Shown here: positions 59,476 to 64,000 of the stretch, piece by piece
Numbering within the stretch: the stretch's first letter is position 1
Layout of the letters: each line of letters starts with the position of its first letter
Assembly (NCBI GenBank): GCA_046545575.1
Contig: JBKGZM010000001.1
Span: 1-64,000 of the forward strand
Reading direction: 5' to 3'
Length of the DNA stretch: 64,000 nt
Origin: JAGXOF01 sp046545575
GTDB taxonomy: Bacteria > Chloroflexota > Dehalococcoidia > SZUA-161 > SpSt-899
The notes under the pieces: model-generated
Seen by the model: the letters and a program-made list of their open reading frames with translations, nothing else
What the model was told of the DNA's origin: nothing
The model's database searches: none
Program-made: the position numbers and the translations under genes

Positions 59476-60873
59476 TTATTTCAAATACTCATTTATCGAG
59501 GCAGCGGAACGCTTGCCCGCACCCATGGCGCTTATCACGGTCGCTGCTCCAGTCACTATATCCCCACCTGCCCATACACCTTCCTTGGTGGTCTTACCAT
59601 CATCGTCAGCCTTGACAGTGCCTCTTTTAGTTGTCTCCAGCCCGGGGGTGGTCCTGGGGATGAGAGGATTGGGCTGTGTGCCCAGGGCCGGGATCACCGT
59701 GTCAAATTCCATAGTAAACTCAGACCCCTTGATGGGAACGGGCCGCCGCCGGCCGCTCTCATCCGGCTCGCCGAGTTCCATCCTGACACACTCCATCCCC
59801 TGAACCCATCCCTGCTCATCGGGTAGTATCTGAGAGGGGTTGGTCAGGATATCGAATATTACCCCCTCTTCTTCCGCATTCTCCCTTTCTTCAGCCCTTG
59901 CCGGCATCTCAGCTTTGGTACGGCGGTAGACAACATGCACCTCCTCTGCTCCCATCCGCAATGCCCACCTGGCCGAGTCCATTGTAACATTGCCAGCTCC
60001 TAACACAGCTACTCGCTTGCCGGTCTTTATTGGCGTATCATACTGAGGAAAAAGGTATGCCTTCATCAGATTCAGCCGGACTAGAAACTCATTTGCGGAA
60101 TAGACTCCCTTTGAGCTCTCTCCGGGGATGTTCATAAACATCGGCGCTCCGGCACCAACGCCGATAAAAACGGCATCATGACCATCTTTTAGCAATTCGT
60201 CGACGTTGGCTATTCTTCCCATAACGTGATTTAGTTGGAAATCCACCCCCAACGTATCCTGAAGATAGTTGGCCTCGGCTTGCACGATGCTCTTGGGCAA
60301 ACGGAATTCGGGTATGCCGTACACACAAACGCCACCGGCGAGATGAAGAGCCTCAAAAACAGTGACCTGATGTCCTGATTTAGCCAGGTCAGCGGCACAG
60401 GTGAGACCCGCAGGCCCTGAGCCCAGTATCGCTACCTTCTTGCCTGTTGATTTCGGAAGTTCCGGTTTGAAAACCCCGGACTCTTCCGGATTTGCCCGCG
60501 CCCAGTCGGCCACAAATCTCTCAAGCCGTCCGATGGCCACCGGCGCACCCTTGTTGGCCAGACTACACTGGCTCTCACACTGTGTCTCCTGCGGACAAAC
60601 CCGGCCGCAGATCGCCGGGAGACTGTTGTGTTTCCACAGAACCTGGGCTGCCTGAGGAAGGTTCCCCTGCGCGAGAGCACCGACAAAGCCAGGAATGTCC
60701 ACATTCACAGGGCAACCATTGATACAGCCCGGTTTCTTACACTGGATACAGCGATTTGCCTCCTCAACAGCCTGCTCATAGGAATAGCCCAGAGCCACCT
60801 CATACGGATTCCATCTCCGTATCTCCGGCTCCTGCTTGTTCATCGGCACGCGATTTAGGTTTAGCTTGGCCAT
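59476..60873 (-). CDS. nfnB: NfnB/GltA-like NADPH-dependent FAD oxidoreductase
   Basis: 465 residues: an N-terminal Cys-rich domain (CIQCKKPGCINGCPVNVDIP near 42-61, CGRVCPQETQCESQC), a FAD fold (VAILGSGPAGLTCAADLA near 148), an NADPH fold (VAVLGAGNVTMDSARWA near 289) and VWAGGDIVTGAATVI near the end. It is the large subunit of NADH-dependent ferredoxin:NADP oxidoreductase (NfnAB) and also resembles glutamate synthase small subunits; the neighbouring NfnA-like gene favours Nfn. Confidence 0.93.
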   Translation of the reverse strand: MAKLNLNRVPMNKQEPEIRRWNPYEVALGYSYEQAVEEANRCIQCKKPGCINGCPVNVDIPGFVGALAQGNLPQAAQVLWKHNSLPAICGRVCPQETQCESQCSLANKGAPVAIGRLERFVADWARANPEESGVFKPELPKSTGKKVAILGSGPAGLTCAADLAKSGHQVTVFEALHLAGGVCVYGIPEFRLPKSIVQAEANYLQDTLGVDFQLNHVMGRIANVDELLKDGHDAVFIGVGAGAPMFMNIPGESSKGVYSANEFLVRLNLMKAYLFPQYDTPIKTGKRVAVLGAGNVTMDSARWALRMGAEEVHVVYRRTKAEMPARAEERENAEEEGVIFDILTNPSQILPDEQGWVQGMECVRMELGEPDESGRRRPVPIKGSEFTMEFDTVIPALGTQPNPLIPRTTPGLETTKRGTVKADDDGKTTKEGVWAGGDIVTGAATVISAMGAGKRSAASINEYLK

Positions 60874-60884
60874 ACCTCTCCTTT

Positions 60885-61727
60885 CTATTTCTCTGCCGAG
60901 GCAAATTCTTCACCCATCTCGTAGCAGAGAGAAGATGTTCGCTCTTCCGCCGCATATGTTCGCTTTCTCGATTCCAGAAGGTCCCAATCGACGAGATGTC
61001 CATCGAACTCTGGCCCATCCACGCAGGCGAATTTCGTCTCTCCGCCTACCTGAACGCGGCAGACGCCGCACATTCCTGTTCCATCGAGCATTATCGGAGT
61101 AAGGGACGTAATGGTTTTTATTCCAAAGGGCCGTGTTATCTCACAAATCGCCTTCTGCGTAGCGGTGGCTACGCTCATAGCGATTGCGTGATCAACCTTT
61201 TCTTCTTTTAATACATCGTTCAGGAAGTCCACTCCTTCATATCCCTCGGAGCCATCGTCGGTACATACATAGAACTTGTCGGCTATTGCCTGCAGTTCTT
61301 CTTTGAAAATGAGAAGTTCACTCGTTCTCGCCCCGATAGCGACAATGAGTTTGTTACCGGCCTGACGGAAGGCCTCGGCGATGTACAGAAGAGGCCCGCT
61401 CATGACCCCTCCGCCGAAGCAAAGCACCGTACCGAATTTCTCTATCTCAGTTGGAATTCCCAATGGCCCTGCCAACCCCATGAGCTCCTGTCCGACACTT
61501 AAAGAGCCCAATTCCTTACTGCTTTTTCCCACTTCATTGAAAATCAGCCGTATCGTCCCTTTGGAAGGGTCCGCACCGGCAACGGTGAGAGGGAATCTTT
61601 CCCCTCTTTCTCCTATAATCACTACCACAAACTGCCCCGGACTGACCTTAGCAGCTATCTCCGGGTTCTCTATCTCGAATTGCTTTATCTTTGGAGCGAG
61701 TTCCTTTTTTTCGACGATCTTATTCAT
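60885..61727 (-). CDS. nfnA: NfnA-like FAD/[2Fe-2S] subunit
   Basis: 280 residues like sulfide dehydrogenase B/PyrK: an FAD barrel (GQFVVVIIGERGERFPLTVAG near 47), an NAD-binding half (VLCFGGGVMSGPLLYIAEAF, IVAIGARTSELLIF) and a C-terminal [2Fe-2S] site (DGTGMCGVCRVQV...FACVDG). With NfnB it couples NADH, NADPH and ferredoxin by electron bifurcation. The gap to nfnB is 11 bases and to the MvhD-type gene 10 bases, so the three form one operon. Confidence 0.93.
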   Translation of the reverse strand: MNKIVEKKELAPKIKQFEIENPEIAAKVSPGQFVVVIIGERGERFPLTVAGADPSKGTIRLIFNEVGKSSKELGSLSVGQELMGLAGPLGIPTEIEKFGTVLCFGGGVMSGPLLYIAEAFRQAGNKLIVAIGARTSELLIFKEELQAIADKFYVCTDDGSEGYEGVDFLNDVLKEEKVDHAIAMSVATATQKAICEITRPFGIKTITSLTPIMLDGTGMCGVCRVQVGGETKFACVDGPEFDGHLVDWDLLESRKRTYAAEERTSSLCYEMGEEFASAEK

Positions 61728-61737
61728 TCAATACCCC

Positions 61738-62925
61738 CTACTTTTTTGGAAAAGAAGAAACCTTGGCAACGAAGGAATCAAGCGCGGCCTCGAAATCCCC
61801 CACATTCCTGGGATAGGTCTTGAACACCTCGAAATTGTCCTCAAGTCCCATTCTCCTCAAAGTGGTATCCAGCACAGCCATGTTATCCTCAGCGGTATTC
61901 CTGCCTTCCTTGGACTTGCAATCATCGTCCTGGCAGGCGACAGCCAACACGCCATCGAAACCGGAGCGGAACGCTTGGAGGACGTTGATCGGATCCAGCT
62001 TGTTGAAGCAGGGAATCTCGACCAGCGCAACGTTATCCCTTATGAATCCATCTCGCACCGAGTCCAGAGCAGAGAATTCCGCCCACTGACAGCAGAAGAC
62101 GAGAATCGCGGGCGATATGCCCCGTGATTTTATCTCGCTGAGCTTTTCGCGGTAATTCTGAATCTGACCAGCCAGACGCTCGTGCTCGAATCCCTTGACC
62201 TCTATCGCGAGGTGAGGACACACGAGAGCGCATGCACCACAGCCAGTGCATTTATCGTAGTTTATTTTGGGAGTGGACAGCGGCTGAGCCTCGATTGCGC
62301 CATAGGGACAAATGTAAACGCACTTATCACAGCCGACACACTTGGAGGTGTCATATGTGGCCTGCTGAGGGTTCTCAATTACCGTCAAGGCGTCATCACT
62401 GTAGCCGAGTCCGCTGAGAAGCATGTTCAGGGCAGTGACGCGGCGCGTGTTCAATTGGCTTCCCTGATTGAAGTGGCAGAATTCCTCAGTGCATTGAACT
62501 GCCACAATTCGTTTCAATCCCAATGAGAAAGCCTTCAAGTAAAACTCCGCGGGTATTCGCCCTACACAGGGCACGCGGAGAAACACGGATTTCTCCAAAC
62601 TGTAATCCTGCAAAATGTCCAGTATATCACATCCTGGCGGGCTGCTGCCCCTGCACATTACCACCAGGTTCTCAGTATCCTCTGTCTTCTTCGACTCCAC
62701 ATGCTTGATCATTGAATCATAGCCATAATAGTAGGGCTCTATCACTCCCGAGGGGCATGCGCTTGCACACATACCACAGACCATGCACTTGTCCAGGTCG
62801 ATTGATGGGGCCTGGCCATCTTCACGGGATATCGCTTCAAAGGGGCAGATCGACTGACAAATGAGACACTGACTACACCGGTCCTGGTCCAGCACAATCG
62901 GGGGCGTTTCCACTTTATTTACCAA
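61738..62925 (-). CDS. Second tandem ferredoxin-MvhD fusion protein
   Basis: 395 residues, same plan as the protein at 45029: two [4Fe-4S] motifs (CSQCLICQSICP, CMVCGMCASACP), an MvhD-like part (VMCRGSSPPGC, VPCVGRIPAEF, CTEEFCHFNQG), two more ferredoxin motifs (CVGCDKCVYICP, CTGCGACALVCP) and a closing MvhD domain (FCCQWAEFSA, VEIPCFNKLDP, CQDDDCKSKEG). It probably joins NfnAB to an Hdr or hydrogenase partner. The start is TTG with GGAGG five bases upstream. Confidence 0.9.
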   Translation of the reverse strand: MVNKVETPPIVLDQDRCSQCLICQSICPFEAISREDGQAPSIDLDKCMVCGMCASACPSGVIEPYYYGYDSMIKHVESKKTEDTENLVVMCRGSSPPGCDILDILQDYSLEKSVFLRVPCVGRIPAEFYLKAFSLGLKRIVAVQCTEEFCHFNQGSQLNTRRVTALNMLLSGLGYSDDALTVIENPQQATYDTSKCVGCDKCVYICPYGAIEAQPLSTPKINYDKCTGCGACALVCPHLAIEVKGFEHERLAGQIQNYREKLSEIKSRGISPAILVFCCQWAEFSALDSVRDGFIRDNVALVEIPCFNKLDPINVLQAFRSGFDGVLAVACQDDDCKSKEGRNTAEDNMAVLDTTLRRMGLEDNFEVFKTYPRNVGDFEAALDSFVAKVSSFPKK

Positions 62926-63174
62926 TTTTGCCTCCTACTGATAAAGTCCTTGAGAAACCATATGCCAAGTGCTCCGGGGCTTTAAGAACGGCATATCCAT
63001 ACTCAGATCTTGCCTGTGTCTACCATACAAAGCCCTTCCATCAGCCCACAAAAACTACGGCTTTACCATAGCCATTTTGCTTGATTTCTCAGAAAATTTC
63101 AATAGCCTGGTGCCTACAGCCTCTTGACAAGCAACGATCACTGAGGTAATCTAGGGCAAAACAACCCACTTTAA

Positions 63175-63285
63175 CTGCGGAGGGAGCAAAAGAGGCGGCT
63201 GGAATCAGAGGGGCATAGGATAATCAGGAAGGGGAAGAAATACGTTGTGGAGGGGTATGAGAGGAATTTAGCGCCCGTTGAGTGA
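63175..63285 (+). pseudogene. Possible remnant of a small gene
   Basis: Thirty-six codons rich in Arg, Lys and Glu (includes IIRKGKKYVVEGYERN), open from a stop at 63172 to TGA at 63283-63285, with only CTG available as first codon. The composition is protein-like, but no family is recognised and no ribosome site is seen. It may be the 3' end of a decayed gene. Confidence 0.2.
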
Positions 63286-63335
63286 ACGGTTTGAGGGATT
63301 TTTATATTGCATATGTACGGTCGTTCGAATGGAAG

Positions 63336-63344
63336 TGATATAAT
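63336..63344 (+). promoter_or_regulatory. Extended -10 promoter of the DUF433/DUF5615 pair
   Basis: TGATATAAT, an extended -10 element with perfect TATAAT and no good -35 box, giving a leader of about 110 bases. Confidence 0.45.
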
Positions 63345-63459
63345 GACACGTAGAAAAGATTTGTTTCCAAGAAAGCGCAATGTAAGTGAGCATAGCGCTG
63401 TTCTGGGCACCGAAACACGAATTCATAAGCAGCTTGGAAATTAATGTCAAGGGGTTCAT

Positions 63460-63693
63460 ATGAAAGAACTAACCAGAATAACCTTCAACCCGGATGTAAT
63501 GGGGGGCAAACCCTGCATACGTGGTATGCGCGTAACCGTGGGCATGATTGTAGGGCTTATAGCTTCCGGGCATACCAAGGAAGATGTTCTAAAGCTGTAT
63601 CCTTATCTGGAACCACAAGATATCGATGAAGCACTCGCCTATGCTGCGTGGCGGGCGGAGGAAATTGAAGTTCCTTTTGCTTCGACATCATGA
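63460..63693 (+). CDS. DUF433 family antitoxin-like protein
   Basis: 77 residues matching DUF433: ITFNPDVMGGKPCIRGMRVT, then VGMIVGLIASG and ILxxYPYLxxxDIxEALxYAA-type pattern (KLYPYLEPQDIDEALAYAAW). The fold is a small homeodomain-like helix bundle that binds DNA. DUF433 genes are usually paired with PIN-like DUF5615 genes and treated as antitoxins (VapB-type). Its stop overlaps the next ATG (ATGA). AGGGG lies about seven bases upstream. Confidence 0.9.
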   Translation: MKELTRITFNPDVMGGKPCIRGMRVTVGMIVGLIASGHTKEDVLKLYPYLEPQDIDEALAYAAWRAEEIEVPFASTS

Positions 63694-64000
63694 AACTTCT
63701 CATCGACATGAATCTTTCACCAACGTGGACGAACGTGCTGGAGGCTGCAGGGTGGAAAGCAGTCCATTGGTCTACTATTGGTGACCCGCGAGCCCCAGAC
63801 AGGGATATCCTGAAATGGGCAAGAACAAATGAATATATTATCCTTACCCATGATTTGGAGTTTGGTGCCATCCTCGCTGCCACGAGAGCAGATTGTCCAA
63901 GCGTTCTCCAGATACGAACTCAGAATGTTAGTCCATACCATTTGCAAACCCTCGTAATTTCAGTGCTCGAACGATTCAAGGAGCATTTGGAGAAAGGCGC
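63690..64000 (+). CDS. DUF5615 PIN-like toxin, 3' end beyond the window
   Basis: 103 residues are visible, beginning MKLLIDMNLSPTWTNVLEAAG with the first acidic residue (Asp6) of a PIN-like nuclease. It continues through WSTIGDPRAPDRDILKWA and IILTHDLEFGAILA, whose Asp residues complete the usual acidic site. The gene is open at the window edge, so the end is missing. PIN-like toxins cleave RNA, but activity of DUF5615 proteins is only inferred. Coupled to the DUF433 gene by ATGA overlap. Confidence 0.88.
   Translation, partial: MKLLIDMNLSPTWTNVLEAAGWKAVHWSTIGDPRAPDRDILKWARTNEYIILTHDLEFGAILAATRADCPSVLQIRTQNVSPYHLQTLVISVLERFKEHLEKG

Larger units (their letters stand above)
62926..63459. other. 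534-base gap before the DUF433 gene
   Basis: No complete gene was found. A frame at 63175-63285 (plus) reads 36 codons without a standard start codon after a possible TTGACA/TAATCT pair (63124-63152); it may be a decayed small gene. The left part lies upstream of the divergent nfn operon and should hold its promoter, but I cannot point to a convincing one. Confidence 0.5.

Noticed and set aside
63055..63072. A second -24/-12 promoter on the minus strand for the nfn operon
   Set aside because: TGGC is present with correct spacing to a GC pair, but the -12 element reads AAGC instead of TTGC and the rest does not match.
1..64000. CRISPR arrays, tRNA or rRNA genes, integrases or transposases
   Set aside because: No regularly spaced direct repeats, cloverleaf ends or mobile-element proteins were seen anywhere in the window.

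Overview
The window looks like a chromosomal segment of a strictly anaerobic bacterium. The gene set (PAC2 protein, zinc-ribbon and RRM small proteins, minimal SufCB, heterodisulfide-reductase modules, several ferredoxin-like fusions) resembles Dehalococcoidia-type Chloroflexota, but that placement is an inference from gene content, not a phylogeny. No rRNA, tRNA, CRISPR array, transposase or prophage gene was seen. Many intergenic gaps carry short, GC-rich, perfect inverted repeats.

Region 1 (1-10.5 kb) is mostly housekeeping: the end of a glycosyltransferase/GtrA protein, a coiled-coil protein, a PAC2 protein, YjbQ, an unusual ATP-grasp/N-formylglutamate-amidohydrolase fusion, then a tightly packed minus-strand run of mtaB, a CorC-like protein, a DUF2344 protein and tilS, followed by an RRM protein and a zinc-ribbon protein. 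Region 2 (10.6-19 kb) is one minus-strand operon: a complete branched-chain-amino-acid-type ABC transporter (LivG, H, M, K, F) interleaved with two acyl-CoA-ligase-family genes, suggesting uptake and CoA activation of an organic acid. Region 3 (19.2-24.6 kb) holds a CBS-domain protein, alaS-ruvX and an MscS channel, each with a recognisable sigma-70 promoter.

Region 4 (24.6-63 kb) is an energy-metabolism island about 38 kb long. It starts with HdrC, HdrB and a very large HdrA that carries an inserted NfnB/GltD-like module. A compact sigma-54 factor, a histidine kinase built on an [FeFe]-hydrogenase H-cluster domain, and an NtrC-type activator follow. A textbook -24/-12 promoter lies just past the activator's terminator, in front of a second receiver protein with two Cys-rich repeats. 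Then come NuoE/NuoF/HoxU-like NADH-module subunits, an ArsR regulator with its own operator, the MvhDGA [NiFe] hydrogenase, an NAD(P)/FAD oxidoreductase with ferredoxin domains, a tandem ferredoxin-MvhD protein, a MetV-like protein, an Rrf2 regulator with a clear operator, NifU, a YHS-containing permease, SufC/SufB, hydrogenase maturation genes (protease, hypA, hypB, hypF), a molybdopterin oxidoreductase with its iron-sulfur partner, fmt, and finally (minus strand) a second tandem ferredoxin-MvhD protein with NfnA and NfnB. The window ends in a DUF433/DUF5615 toxin-antitoxin-type pair cut by the edge.

Taken together, the island could couple H2, NAD(P)H, ferredoxin and probably methylene-tetrahydrofolate or a thiol/disulfide acceptor through flavin-based electron bifurcation. 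Its Fe-S and Ni-Fe assembly genes are next door, and its own redox- or H2-responsive sigma-54 circuit is embedded in the first operon. That regulatory arrangement is the most interesting feature of the window.
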